Below, piece after piece: positions 8,452 to 18,356 of a DNA stretch of 64,000 nt. Numbering within the stretch: position 1 is the first letter of the stretch; each line of letters opens with the position of its first letter. The translations under genes were made by a program, and so were the position numbers. This DNA comes from Propionibacteriaceae bacterium (lineage in GTDB: Bacteria; Actinomycetota; Actinomycetes; Propionibacteriales; Propionibacteriaceae). The stretch is from the NCBI GenBank assembly GCA_030532825.1, contig JAUNKK010000003.1, forward strand, positions 22,820-86,819, read 5' to 3'. A model generated the notes under the pieces. It did not search any database and had not been told where the DNA came from. It saw only the letters and a program-made list of their open reading frames with translations.

Positions 8452-9278
8452 CAGGGGGTTTCCTTGGTTTCTGGCGTGTAGCCGAGGTTGCGGCTGATTC
8501 CCTCGGCGGCCCGCTGCACCAGGGCGATGGTGCGATCTCGGTCATCGAACAGAGTCGCGCGTACCGTGCACACCGAGATGGCGGCCTCCAGCTCGCCACG
8601 ATGATTGAAAACCGGGGCGCCCACCGCTGCCACGCCGGGGGTGACGTCCTCGTCTGACAGCGAGACGCCGGTGGACCTGATCTGTTGCAGCATGTGCTCT
8701 AGCTGGGAGCGGCCAGGAATGGTGTAGTCCTGATGGGCCAGTTGTTCGAAGTGCGTGAGAGTCTCCAGCAGCTCGGCCTCTGGGAGGAAGGCCAGCAGCG
8801 CGCGCGGCCCGGCCCCTGCATGGAGGGGGAGGGAGCCTCCCAGGCGTAGAGCCAACGAACGCACCCCCTTGCCAACTACCCGGTCGATGCATACCGCGTT
8901 GTGCCCCCGGCGCAGCATCAAGAATGCAGTTGCAGTGGTTTCGCTACGGAGCCATTCGAGCCAGGGGGTGGAGGCGCCCTTTAGGCTGAGGCGGTCATCA
9001 CAGACTGCCCCGAGACTCATGGCATACAGGCCCAGCCGGAATTTGCCTCGGGATGCGCCCTTATCGATGAGGCCGATCTCACGTAGATGGGAGATCATTC
9101 GATAGGTGGAACTGACGGGTTCGTGTACCTCATCCGCGAGGGCTTGGGCTGACCACTCCTTGCCGCGCTGGAGCAACTCAATGATCGCGTTGGCTTTCCG
9201 GAACAACTCCATTCCGGAGGAATCACGCGCATGGCTCTCGGGGGTAAGTGCCACCCGTTCCGGTTGTTCTGACACCAT
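8451..9278 (-). CDS. IclR-family transcriptional regulator (distal)
   Basis: Second IclR regulator, 275 residues from the chosen ATG at 9278, which follows AGGGGA; an in-frame ATG at 9350 would add 24 residues without family similarity. Seen: helix-turn-helix ALADEVHEPVSSTYRMISHL, the linker GKFRLGLYAMSLG, and the effector domain with GGSLPLHAGAGPRALLAFLP and VAAVGAPVFNHRGELEAAIS. It is clearly diverged from its neighbour, so the pair is not a recent duplication. Two tandem IclR proteins may form hetero-oligomers or sense two ligands (inference). First gene of the left-hand minus-strand block. Confidence 0.9.
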   Translation of the reverse strand: MVSEQPERVALTPESHARDSSGMELFRKANAIIELLQRGKEWSAQALADEVHEPVSSTYRMISHLREIGLIDKGASRGKFRLGLYAMSLGAVCDDRLSLKGASTPWLEWLRSETTATAFLMLRRGHNAVCIDRVVGKGVRSLALRLGGSLPLHAGAGPRALLAFLPEAELLETLTHFEQLAHQDYTIPGRSQLEHMLQQIRSTGVSLSDEDVTPGVAAVGAPVFNHRGELEAAISVCTVRATLFDDRDRTIALVQRAAEGISRNLGYTPETKETP

Positions 9279-9756
9279 CTGGTCCCCTGTCCATTCGTGT
9301 CTGATGCGTCGGCCCGGGTGCTGCGCGTGAATGTGCGAAAGCTGGTTCAAGCAGTAATCCCCCGGGACGCTACTGGGTCTCCGCCGCCGGAGTCAAGCAG
9401 CTGAACTGCTCGTGTCACTGTTTCCCGGCCATGGCCGGTTTCGCGCAAGATCGCAATCCTACCCGTCAGGACCGGCTGTGGGCTGGGGAAGCTCTGCCGG
9501 TGGTTCGCCGCGCGATAACGCTGTCTTCCAGTGCCCCGGGACCGGTATCCGTCTGGGATGCCGCCTTAGAGGCAGCGGCTGGGCCGACCAGGGCAGTGAC
9601 GTTGCAGCCTTGGATTCTTGCATCGCCTCGTCTGCTGTCCGCAGGCGGGGCAGCCTAGCAGGAAGCAGGTTATCTGGTGCCGGTTCTGGGGTATGGATTA
9701 TCGCCGGTGCTTTGGGTTCTGGAGTCAGGGCGGCTCCGAGGAGTTGAGGTGCAGTG
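9279..9756. other. Gene-poor spacer upstream of groL
   Basis: About 480 bases between the divergent IclR and groL genes. Short open frames occur on both strands but none has a ribosome site plus recognisable protein. I see no repeat, RNA gene or mobile element. The groL promoter should lie at its right end near the CIRCE repeats. Confidence 0.5.
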
Positions 9757-9782
9757 TTGGCACTCAGGCGCGTGAGTGCTAA
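9757..9782 (+). promoter_or_regulatory. CIRCE-like operator 1 (HrcA site)
   Basis: Arms TTGGCACTC and GAGTGCTAA with an 8-nt spacer closely match the CIRCE element (TTAGCACTC-N9-GAGTGCTAA) bound by HrcA. The spacer is one base shorter than usual. It lies about 150 nt before groL. Confidence 0.85.
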
Positions 9783-9790
9783 CTTTGACT

Positions 9791-9817
9791 CTGGCACTCG
9801 ACAGCTTCGAGTGCTAC
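9791..9817 (+). promoter_or_regulatory. CIRCE-like operator 2 (HrcA site)
   Basis: Arms CTGGCACTC and GAGTGCTAC with the canonical 9-nt spacer. It starts 8 nt after the first repeat, so two HrcA dimers could bind side by side in front of groL. Confidence 0.85.
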
Positions 9818-9908
9818 CGGTAGGGATGGTGAGGCCAAGGGCCGTCCGTCGCGGGCACCGCTCCTTCCAGACAACGACAACGAGATTCCGGGGTCCAGCC
9901 CCGGCTGA

Positions 9909-11561
<1,653 letters not shown>

Positions 11562-11575
11562 TCGCTCGCACCACC

Positions 11576-11607
11576 AGGCGGGGCCCCGGCGGGGGCCCCG
11601 CCTTTGT
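11576..11607 (+). terminator. Rho-independent terminator of groL
   Basis: A 12-bp GC-rich stem (11576-11587 with 11592-11603, 4-nt loop) ending in a short T-run, 15 nt after the groL stop codon. Confidence 0.88.
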
Positions 11608-11708
11608 CGTGTTGGCAGTTGCTGTGGGTTAGGGCAGGTTTGAAGCTGATTCGACGCTTCGCGGGGGCTTGTCCAGCAGGGCCCCTGCCTTTTGGCACAC
11701 TGTGGGGC

Positions 11709-12419
11709 GTGAGTCTGCTTGAGGTGATTGCCCTACATGCGGCCGATGCCCAGCGGGCCGAGGAGGGCGGCGCCGACCGTGTCGAACTGCTCGGCACCAT
11801 GGATGAGGACGGCCTCTCCCCGGAACCCGCGCTGATGGCGAAGGTCCGCCGTGCCACATCTATCCAGATCCGCCCCATGGTGCGGCTGCGCGCCGGCTTT
11901 AGAACCGACGGGGGCGAGTGCGCCCGTCTCAAGGGGCTCATCGCCAGCTATCTCGATGAGGGGGCCGACGGGGTCGTGCTGGGTTTCCTCAACGGCTACG
12001 CCGGCGTCGACCTGGAAGTGTGCAATGCGCTCGTGGGCGACGGGGACTTCGCCTGGACGTTTCACCGCGCCATCGACCACTGCCTTGAAATTGACGACGC
12101 CTGGCGAGACCTGTTGATGCTTCCGCGGCTGGACCAGGTGCTGACGGCCGGATCCGCGCGGGGTGTCGCTTTCGGCTTGGACGACCTAGTGGGTCGCGCC
12201 CGGCATAACCCGCGTGTCGCTCAGCTCATCATGGCGGGTGGGGGCTTGCAGCCCGAGCATGTCCCATGGCTGGTGCGCTCGGGCGTTCGCGCTTTCCACA
12301 TCGGCTCCCCGGCCCGGCCGGGCGGCAGCTATAAGGCCTACGTCGACCCGGATCTCGTGCGGATCTGGCGCGAACTGATCGACGATCAGGTCGCTGCCGA
12401 GCGACGCAGAGGACAGTGA
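11709..12419 (+). CDS. cutC: Copper homeostasis protein CutC family
   Basis: A 236-residue TIM-barrel protein of the CutC family, linked to copper homeostasis, though the biochemical role in bacteria is unsettled. Seen: LLEVIALHAADAQRAEEGGADRVELL at the N-terminus (residues about 3-28), IQIRPMVRLRAGF, EGADGVVLGFLNGYAGVD, the family signature WTFHRAID, and VLTAGSA. I place the start at GTG 11709, where the protein begins VSLLEVIALHA; a longer frame would start inside the groL terminator. The stop codon overlaps the start of the Nudix gene, so the two are co-translated. Confidence 0.85.
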   Translation: MSLLEVIALHAADAQRAEEGGADRVELLGTMDEDGLSPEPALMAKVRRATSIQIRPMVRLRAGFRTDGGECARLKGLIASYLDEGADGVVLGFLNGYAGVDLEVCNALVGDGDFAWTFHRAIDHCLEIDDAWRDLLMLPRLDQVLTAGSARGVAFGLDDLVGRARHNPRVAQLIMAGGGLQPEHVPWLVRSGVRAFHIGSPARPGGSYKAYVDPDLVRIWRELIDDQVAAERRRGQ

Positions 12420-12940
12420 TGCTGCGTCCCATGAAACGGCGCCTGGGAGCCCGGGTTCTGCTCATCGCCGATGAGGCCGTGCTGCTCATTAACGACACCG
12501 ACCCCGGTATCCCAGGCAGCAGCTGGTGGGTGGTGCCCGGCGGCGGCATGGAGCCAGGCGACTCACTGCCCGTGGCAGCCTCCCGCGAAATCGCCGAGGA
12601 GACGGGGCTGACCCTCGCCCCCAGCCAGCTCGTCGGCCCGGTCGCCAGGGGGCGGGCCTGCCACGGCTTCTCCGACCGCATCCGCTTCCAGGAAGACGCG
12701 TTCTTCCTCGCCCGGGTTCCCCGGTTCGAACCATCCCGGCGGGGCTGGACCACCGCGGAGCGGACACGGCTCAAGGGGTTTGGGTGGTTTCCCCTCGACG
12801 CGCTGCCCACATCGGTCTGGCCCTCCCGGCTGGCCGAGGTCGCGACAGCCAGCGCCGATCACCCACTAGATCTCGGTGAATACGAGGAATCCACCGTCCC
12901 CCTCACGCAGGCCGAGTGGGAACAGGCTCGACTCCTCTGA
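12419..12940 (+). CDS. Nudix hydrolase
   Basis: A 173-residue Nudix protein that hydrolyses a nucleoside diphosphate linked to another moiety. Seen: the Nudix box GGGMEPGDSLPVAASREIAE followed by ETGL, which carries the metal-binding REIAEE core. The ATG at 12419 overlaps the cutC stop; a GTG three bases earlier is also possible. The C-terminal part (KGFGWFPLDALPTSVWPSRL) is typical of small mutator-like members. The substrate cannot be predicted. Confidence 0.9.
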   Translation: MLRPMKRRLGARVLLIADEAVLLINDTDPGIPGSSWWVVPGGGMEPGDSLPVAASREIAEETGLTLAPSQLVGPVARGRACHGFSDRIRFQEDAFFLARVPRFEPSRRGWTTAERTRLKGFGWFPLDALPTSVWPSRLAEVATASADHPLDLGEYEESTVPLTQAEWEQARLL

Positions 12941-13046
12941 AGCTCCCGTCCCTCCGAGACCTGGGTGCAGGGCCTCACTGAGGGATCGGCTCGCCATCCG
13001 GCCCCAGGCGAGAGGCTGGGCAATGAGCGTTGGCGCGTGTCGTGTC

Positions 13047-13754
13047 TCAGTAGGGCCCGGGTGACTTGGGCCTGTTGGCCCCCAAGGCGAAGCTGGCGAC
13101 GCTCAACACCACCCCTGCCCACACGAACAGGCTTACTAAGAGCGGAATCTCCCCGTAAAGCAGTGGCAGCACGGCCAGGATCCCGACACCGATGCCAGCG
13201 TAGCCAAGCTGCCGACCGGTGGCATTGGTGCGCAGCAGCAATCCACCGCCGATAACGAACAGCCACGGGGCCGCCGCGGGCACGATCGATCCCATCAGGA
13301 ACCCGACGCCGGCGATCGCGAAGAATGTGCGCTGCGCACTGCTCAACTGAGTGGCCGGGGCGGGTTGGGGCACGGGATACGGGGCCGCGAAGGAATCCAG
13401 TCGAGCCTCAGGTCGAGGGGCGCCCATCGGGCCACCCGGCCCCGTCATCGCCACAGAGGCCACGGCGAACGGCTCGACGGGGTTCCGGCGCCCGAATCCT
13501 GGGGCGGTTGGAGTCAGCAAGGCAGAACGTACCTCGAATGGAGCCGCAGGATTTCTGGTGGGCGGTGGGGCCGCTCCCAGCGCCTGCAACGGGGGACCCG
13601 GCGGCATGGGGGTGAAGCCGGTGGGCCGCGGCACGGCTCCGGGGGTGTTGGCCGCATAGGGAGGGGCTACGGGCAGGGACTCGGTCACCGGAGTGGCGAA
13701 ACCGTCGGGGCGTTCGATGGGTGCGTACGCCGCGCCGTCAGTCCAGGTAGCCAT
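13047..13754 (-). CDS. Proline-rich protein with C-terminal membrane segments
   Basis: Not recognised as a named family. The 235-residue protein from ATG 13754 has a long Pro/Ala-rich, low-complexity N-terminal half (about residues 10-145) that is likely disordered. It is followed by four or so hydrophobic segments: FFAIAGVGFLMGSIVPAAA, PWLFVIGGGLLLR, LGYAGIGVGILAVLPLLY and LLVSLFVWAGVVLSVASFA. It ends ANRPKSPGPY. This layout suggests an inner-membrane protein with a cytosolic tail. It is convergent with the Nudix gene and divergent from nagB. A longer start at 13820 looks unlikely because its extra residues include cysteines without family precedent. Confidence 0.65.
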   Translation of the reverse strand: MATWTDGAAYAPIERPDGFATPVTESLPVAPPYAANTPGAVPRPTGFTPMPPGPPLQALGAAPPPTRNPAAPFEVRSALLTPTAPGFGRRNPVEPFAVASVAMTGPGGPMGAPRPEARLDSFAAPYPVPQPAPATQLSSAQRTFFAIAGVGFLMGSIVPAAAPWLFVIGGGLLLRTNATGRQLGYAGIGVGILAVLPLLYGEIPLLVSLFVWAGVVLSVASFALGANRPKSPGPY

Positions 13755-13908
13755 GCGCCCCAGGATAGTGGGGAACGGTGCGAGCAGCGGCGCTGCACAC
13801 TTACAGGTGAGGGACAGCATCGGGGTGCCGCGCAGAAAAGCCTCAAGTAATGTTCATTTTGTGCCGCAGAATGAGCGGATCGGGTGTTGGGAAGCGAGGA
13901 GTCCAGCG

Positions 13909-14676
13909 ATGGAAGTTGTCATCTGTCCTGATGAAGCCCAGGTGGGGCGCGCCGCTGCTGATCGTGTCGTCCATTGGCTGGAAGGCGTATCTGCTCCCGT
14001 ATTGGGTCTGGCCACCGGCAGCTCCCCACTTGCTTTGTACGGCGAGTTGGCGCGTCGGGCCGACGCCGGTGAAGTGGACTTTTCGCACGCCACGGGATTC
14101 GCCCTTGATGAATACGTCGGCATCGATCCTGCGCATTCGCTCAGTTATCGGCAGACGATTTTGCGCACTGTCGTCGAGCCGTTGCGCATGAACCCAGCGC
14201 GGGTGCGCGTTCCTGACGGTGTCGCCGAGGATCTGACGGCCGCAGCCGCCGAATACGACGCTGCGATTCAGGCCGCGGGGGGCGTCGACGTGCAAGTCTT
14301 GGGGATCGGCAGCAACGGGCACATCGGCTTCAACGAGCCCACCTCGGCGTTCGACTCCCGGACCCGCGTTAAAACCCTCACTCAGCGAACCCGGGTCGAC
14401 AACGCCCGGTTCTTCGAGGCGAACGAGCAGGTTCCCACCCACTGCGTCACCCAGGGGCTCGGGACCATTCGGGAGGCCAGGCACATTGTCATGGTGGCTA
14501 CGGGCGCCCACAAAGCCGACGCGGTCGCCGCCATGGTGGAGGGGCCCGTCGCAGCCACCTGCCCGGCGTCGATCCTGCAGTTCCACCCAAAGACCCTGGT
14601 GGTGGTCGACGAAGCGGCGGCCGCGAAACTGCGCCTCAGCGACTACTACCGCTACGTCCAAGAGCACCTGATCTAG
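13909..14676 (+). CDS. nagB: Glucosamine-6-phosphate deaminase
   Basis: Converts glucosamine 6-phosphate to fructose 6-phosphate and ammonia. The 255-residue protein is full length. Seen: MEVVICPDEAQVG start; GLATGSSPLALYGEL; FALDEYVG with the catalytic Asp; GIGSNGHIGFNEP with the Asp/His/Glu relay region; and ATGAHKADAV. GAGGAG lies before ATG 13909; the longer open frame has no similarity upstream. nagA, the preceding pathway step, lies about 10 kb away at 24542 rather than beside it, so amino-sugar genes are dispersed. Confidence 0.95.
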   Translation: MEVVICPDEAQVGRAAADRVVHWLEGVSAPVLGLATGSSPLALYGELARRADAGEVDFSHATGFALDEYVGIDPAHSLSYRQTILRTVVEPLRMNPARVRVPDGVAEDLTAAAAEYDAAIQAAGGVDVQVLGIGSNGHIGFNEPTSAFDSRTRVKTLTQRTRVDNARFFEANEQVPTHCVTQGLGTIREARHIVMVATGAHKADAVAAMVEGPVAATCPASILQFHPKTLVVVDEAAAAKLRLSDYYRYVQEHLI

Positions 14677-14886
14677 AGCCGTACGTCCAGGGGCGGTGCC
14701 TCGCGGCGAACTCCACAGACTCGCGTTACTGTCACGTGGCGCTTCGCTCGTCGGCCCCCGGGCGCATCCACCCCAGAACCCGCACCTGTCGAAGGGCCTC
14801 GGAGATCCGATAGGGCTCTCGCGTTTCTTCCATACCTGAGGCAAGATAGACTGGCCTGCCAGCTCACTACCAAGGGAGAACCCGAA

Positions 14887-15270
14887 ATGCCCACCGGAAA
14901 AGTCCGATTCTTTGATGCCGAAAAGGGCTTTGGGTTCATCTCCAAGGACGGCGGCGGTGACGTCTACGTCCGCGCAGGCGTGCTGCCGGACGGCGTCACC
15001 AGCTTGCGGCCCGGGCAAAAGGTCGAGTTCGGGGTCATCGAGGGCCGACGGGGCGAACAGGCCCTGTCTCTTCGGCTGGTTGACGCCCCGCCGTCGTTGT
15101 CCAAGGCCTCCCGCAAGAAGCCCCAGGATATGGCAGTCATCATTGAGGACCTCATCAAGATGCTCGATTCCCTGGGCAACGGGTACCGCCACGGCCGACA
15201 CCCCGACGGGAAGCACGGCGCGAAGATCGCCGCGGTGCTGCGCCGTGTCGCCGATGAACTGGAGCTGTGA
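14887..15270 (+). CDS. Cold-shock-domain protein with C-terminal extension
   Basis: A single-stranded nucleic-acid-binding protein of 127 residues. The cold-shock domain (residues 1-66) has GKVRFFDAEKGFGFIS (RNP1) and DVYVRAGVL in place of the usual DVFVH (RNP2). The remaining 60 residues (about SKASRKKPQDMAVIIEDLIK onward) form an extension typical of longer actinobacterial members. GGGAGAA precedes the ATG. A TAGACT hexamer about 35 nt upstream could be the -10 box. The stop overlaps the start of the DUF3027 gene, a pairing conserved in actinomycetes. Confidence 0.92.
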   Translation: MPTGKVRFFDAEKGFGFISKDGGGDVYVRAGVLPDGVTSLRPGQKVEFGVIEGRRGEQALSLRLVDAPPSLSKASRKKPQDMAVIIEDLIKMLDSLGNGYRHGRHPDGKHGAKIAAVLRRVADELEL

Positions 15271-16037
15271 TGCCAACGCTGAAACTGGACCAGGTGGCCG
15301 GGGCCGCCATCGACTTGGCGCGCGCCGCCGCCGTCGAGACCGGCGGTGAGGCAGCCGTGGGGGAGCACCTCGGGGTGGTCGCTGAGGCCGAGCGCGTTGT
15401 CACGCACTCCTTCGCCTGCCAGCTGCCCGGCTACCCGGACTGGCACTGGGCCGTCACCCTGGTGCGCGCCTCGCGGGCGCGGGTCGCCACCGTGAACGAG
15501 GTGGTTTTGCTGCCGCAGCCTGGGTCGCTCGTCGCCCCCAGGTGGGTGCCCTGGGAACAGCGCATCCAGCCCGGGGACATCGGCCCTGGCCTGCTCATGG
15601 CAACCCCGGATAACGACCCGCGTCTTGAGCCCGGGTTCGCCGCCACCGACTTGCCCGCGGACGCCGACCCCGCCGAGTGGACCCAGTTGCGTTCCACCGT
15701 CGCCGAGTTGGGGCTTGGCCGCGAACGGGTGCTGTCGCTGGCCGGGCGCGATGCCGCCACCGAACGCTGGCTGGCTGGGGCTCCGGGCGCCGGCGACGAG
15801 GGCAGCCGTCAGGCCCCCGCCTCGTGCGCGTCGTGTGGCTATTTCATCCCATTGCGGGGTTCGCTCGGCACGCTGTTTGGGGCTTGCGCTAATGAGTATT
15901 CGCCGTCGGATGCGCATGTGGTCAGCCTCGACCATGGCTGCGGTGGCCACTCCGATGTCGTCGCTGCTGAGCGCGCCCGGGAACTGCCCGAGCCGGTCTT
16001 TGACACCATCGGCATTGACGACCAGCTTTTTGACTGA
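15270..16037 (+). CDS. DUF3027 family protein
   Basis: A 255-residue protein of unknown function that matches what I know of the actinobacterial DUF3027 family. Seen: ATGGEAAVGEHLG-like start region, HSFACQLPGYPDWHWAVTL, RVATVNEVVLLPQPGSLVAP, WVPWEQRIQPGDIGPGLLMA, and a late CxxC motif (CASCGYFIPL) with further Cys/His in FGACANEYSP and DHGCGGHS, which could bind zinc. Its start overlaps the cold-shock gene stop, implying coupled translation and a role with that protein, possibly in RNA handling (inference). Confidence 0.85.
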   Translation: MPTLKLDQVAGAAIDLARAAAVETGGEAAVGEHLGVVAEAERVVTHSFACQLPGYPDWHWAVTLVRASRARVATVNEVVLLPQPGSLVAPRWVPWEQRIQPGDIGPGLLMATPDNDPRLEPGFAATDLPADADPAEWTQLRSTVAELGLGRERVLSLAGRDAATERWLAGAPGAGDEGSRQAPASCASCGYFIPLRGSLGTLFGACANEYSPSDAHVVSLDHGCGGHSDVVAAERARELPEPVFDTIGIDDQLFD

Positions 16038-16099
16038 CCATGTTCCGGCGGTGATGCAGCCGAAGAGGTAAACCGCGTCTAAGATTTCGGTACGTGGTC

Positions 16100-17638
16100 A
16101 TGAAATCCCCGAAAGCTGCGCGGCGTCCGGGCAAGGGTGCCGCCTCCGCTGACAGTTCCTGGCTAGAGCGCTATTTCCGTATCTCGAAGCGCGGTTCATC
16201 CGTCGCGCAGGAGGTGCGTGGCGGCCTGGTCACCTTCTTCGCGATGGCCTACATCATTGCGTTGAACCCGCTCATCATCGGCACTGCCGCCGACGTCAAC
16301 GGCAACCTCATCTCCGGCGCGCCCAAGTTCCTGGACGCCGCCATGACTGAGGTGGATGCCGCCGCCGTCGGCGCCTCCATTGGGATGGTCGCGGCCGCCA
16401 CCGCGTTGATCGCTGGCGTGACGACGCTGCTGATGGGCTTCGTCGGACGTTTTCCGATCGGCATGGCGACAGGGCTGGGCCTCAACGCGCTAGTCGCCTA
16501 TGCGCTGGCGCCGCAGATGACGTGGCCCCAGGCCATGGGGCTAGTGGTGTGGGAGGGCATCCTCATCGCCGTCTTGGTGCTCACCGGATTCCGGACCGCC
16601 GTCTTCAAAGCGGTTCCGAAGACCTTGCGGACGGCCATCTCGGTGGGTATCGGTCTATTCATTGCCTTCGTGGGGCTCATCAACGCAGGTGTGGTGCGCA
16701 AGCCCGCCGGTTCGCCGCCGGTCGAGCTGGGTATCGGAGGGTCGCTGACCGGCTGGCCGATCCTGATTTTCGTCGTCGGGCTGTTCCTGCTGATCGCGCT
16801 GTACGTCCTCAAGGTCAAGGGCGCCATGCTGATCTCCATCGTCTCAGCGACGGTGCTGGCCATCATCGTCGAGGCCATCGGGAAGCTTGGGGCGCATGTG
16901 GGCGACGAGAACCCGACGGGGTGGGCGCTGAACGTGCCCTCGTTGGCAAACTTCACTCTGCCCGACCTGGGGTTGTTGTTCCGCGTCGACATGGTGGGTG
17001 CGTTTTTTGTCGACGGCAGGTTCAGCTTCCCCACGTTTCTGGCATTGATGGTGCTGGTGTTTTCGCTGCTGCTGGCTGACTTCTTTGACACCATGGGCAC
17101 CGTCGTGGCGGTTGGCTCCGAGGGCAAGCTGTTGGACGAGCACGGCATGCCCGATCACGTCACCGAGATCCTGCTGGTCGACTCACTGGGCGCCGTCGCG
17201 GGTGGGCTGGGATCGGTGTCGTCCAATACCTGTTACGTCGAGTCGTCGGCTGGCGTGGGGGAGGGGGCCCGCACCGGTCTTGCCTCGGTGGTCACGGGCC
17301 TGGCCTTCCTGGCCGCGGTGTTCCTGGCGCCGATCGTGAACATGGTCCCCTCCGAGGCAGCCGCCCCCGTGCTGGTGTTTGTCGGGTTCCTGATGATCGC
17401 GCAGGTAGTGGATGTGGACTGGAATAACCCCGAGGTCGGCATTCCCGCGTTCCTGACCATCGTCTTGATGCCTTTCTCGTATTCCATCACCGTCGGCATC
17501 GGTGTCGGATTCCTGGCCCACGTTTTCATCAGGCTGATTCGCGGTCACGGCAAGCAGGTGCATCTCCTGATGTACGTGGTGGCGGCGCTGTTCATCATCT
17601 ACTTCCTGCAAGGTCCACTCCTGGAGTTGCTGCGCTGA
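16100..17638 (+). CDS. NCS2-family purine permease (AzgA/PbuG type)
   Basis: A 512-residue polytopic membrane transporter for hypoxanthine/guanine/adenine-type bases, driven by protons. Seen: FFAMAYIIALNPLII in the first segment; FPIGMATGLGLNALVAY, a signature of the AzgA subgroup; ADFFDTMGTVVAVG; GLGSVSSNTCYVESSAGVGE with the family's substrate-site residues; and about a dozen hydrophobic segments. ATG 16100 is preferred over GTG 16094. It stands alone; I saw no purine riboswitch in the 60 nt upstream. Purine specificity is from family, not tested. Confidence 0.88.
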   Translation: MKSPKAARRPGKGAASADSSWLERYFRISKRGSSVAQEVRGGLVTFFAMAYIIALNPLIIGTAADVNGNLISGAPKFLDAAMTEVDAAAVGASIGMVAAATALIAGVTTLLMGFVGRFPIGMATGLGLNALVAYALAPQMTWPQAMGLVVWEGILIAVLVLTGFRTAVFKAVPKTLRTAISVGIGLFIAFVGLINAGVVRKPAGSPPVELGIGGSLTGWPILIFVVGLFLLIALYVLKVKGAMLISIVSATVLAIIVEAIGKLGAHVGDENPTGWALNVPSLANFTLPDLGLLFRVDMVGAFFVDGRFSFPTFLALMVLVFSLLLADFFDTMGTVVAVGSEGKLLDEHGMPDHVTEILLVDSLGAVAGGLGSVSSNTCYVESSAGVGEGARTGLASVVTGLAFLAAVFLAPIVNMVPSEAAAPVLVFVGFLMIAQVVDVDWNNPEVGIPAFLTIVLMPFSYSITVGIGVGFLAHVFIRLIRGHGKQVHLLMYVVAALFIIYFLQGPLLELLR

Positions 17639-17823
17639 GACCATCGTGCAGGGCCGGTCGCCGCAGGGCACCCGGCTCCTGCGCGGTTAGAGACCGGTTC
17701 TCGGGGTGGCCTGACCAAAGAGATGACACGCCGAGTGCGGTTGCTGAGAGGAGTTCAGGTAATGTTCAGTACTGGTAATTGAAGTTTCATCGACGGGCTG
17801 GGGCCGCTCGAGGAAGGAACGCC

Positions 17824-18309
17824 ATGAAAACAGCTAAGTTTGCCGGACTCAGCTCTTTCGTCGCCGGGGTGCTGATGATCGTTTCCGGGGCATTTGCCTG
17901 GGGAATTACGTCCACTCAGCTGGCGTCGGAGAAAATCACGGTCGCGGAGGACGCGGCGTCCTTCCAAGGCCAGGCTGTCACCGGGCCATTGACGGCTTTT
18001 GCGCAGGCCGAGGTGGTCAAGAAGCACACCATGGAAGCTAGCGGTGGCCTGAGCTACGCCGAGCTCGGCGCGAAGGTCCGAGAAGCCCAGGCAGCCGGGG
18101 ACACGGCGACTGCCGAGCAACTGCAGCAGACCCGGAACATGGTGGAGACCGGCAACTTCGTGCGGGCTTCCCTGTTCACCTCCGTCATGGCCTTCGGGGT
18201 GTCGGCGCTGGTCATGGGCGCTGGTCTGCTGTTCAGCCTCGTTGGCTGGGCCTTGTACCGGGTCTACCACCGCCAGCAGCAGGAGACAGCCGAAGCTGCC
18301 GCTGAATGA
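17824..18309 (+). CDS. Small membrane protein with two terminal helices
   Basis: A 161-residue protein with one hydrophobic helix at each end (FVAGVLMIVSGAFAWGI near residue 12 and FGVSALVMGAGLLFSLVGWA near residue 125) and a polar central domain that should face outside. Similar actinobacterial proteins are often deposited as 'aromatic ring-opening dioxygenase LigA'. I see no dioxygenase features here and consider that name wrong. The central segment has EKITVAEDAASFQGQAVTGP and TAFAQAEVVKKHTMEASGG. ATG 17824 follows GAGGAAGGA. Function unknown. Confidence 0.8.
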   Translation: MKTAKFAGLSSFVAGVLMIVSGAFAWGITSTQLASEKITVAEDAASFQGQAVTGPLTAFAQAEVVKKHTMEASGGLSYAELGAKVREAQAAGDTATAEQLQQTRNMVETGNFVRASLFTSVMAFGVSALVMGAGLLFSLVGWALYRVYHRQQQETAEAAAE

Positions 18310-18356
18310 CCCCTGGGGCCCTAGGGAGGCTCGGGAAACCAGTTACTCTAGGGCCC

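Noticed and set aside
13843..15276. 477-codon minus frame across nagB and csp
   Set aside because: It crosses two well-supported genes on the other strand and resembles no protein family.
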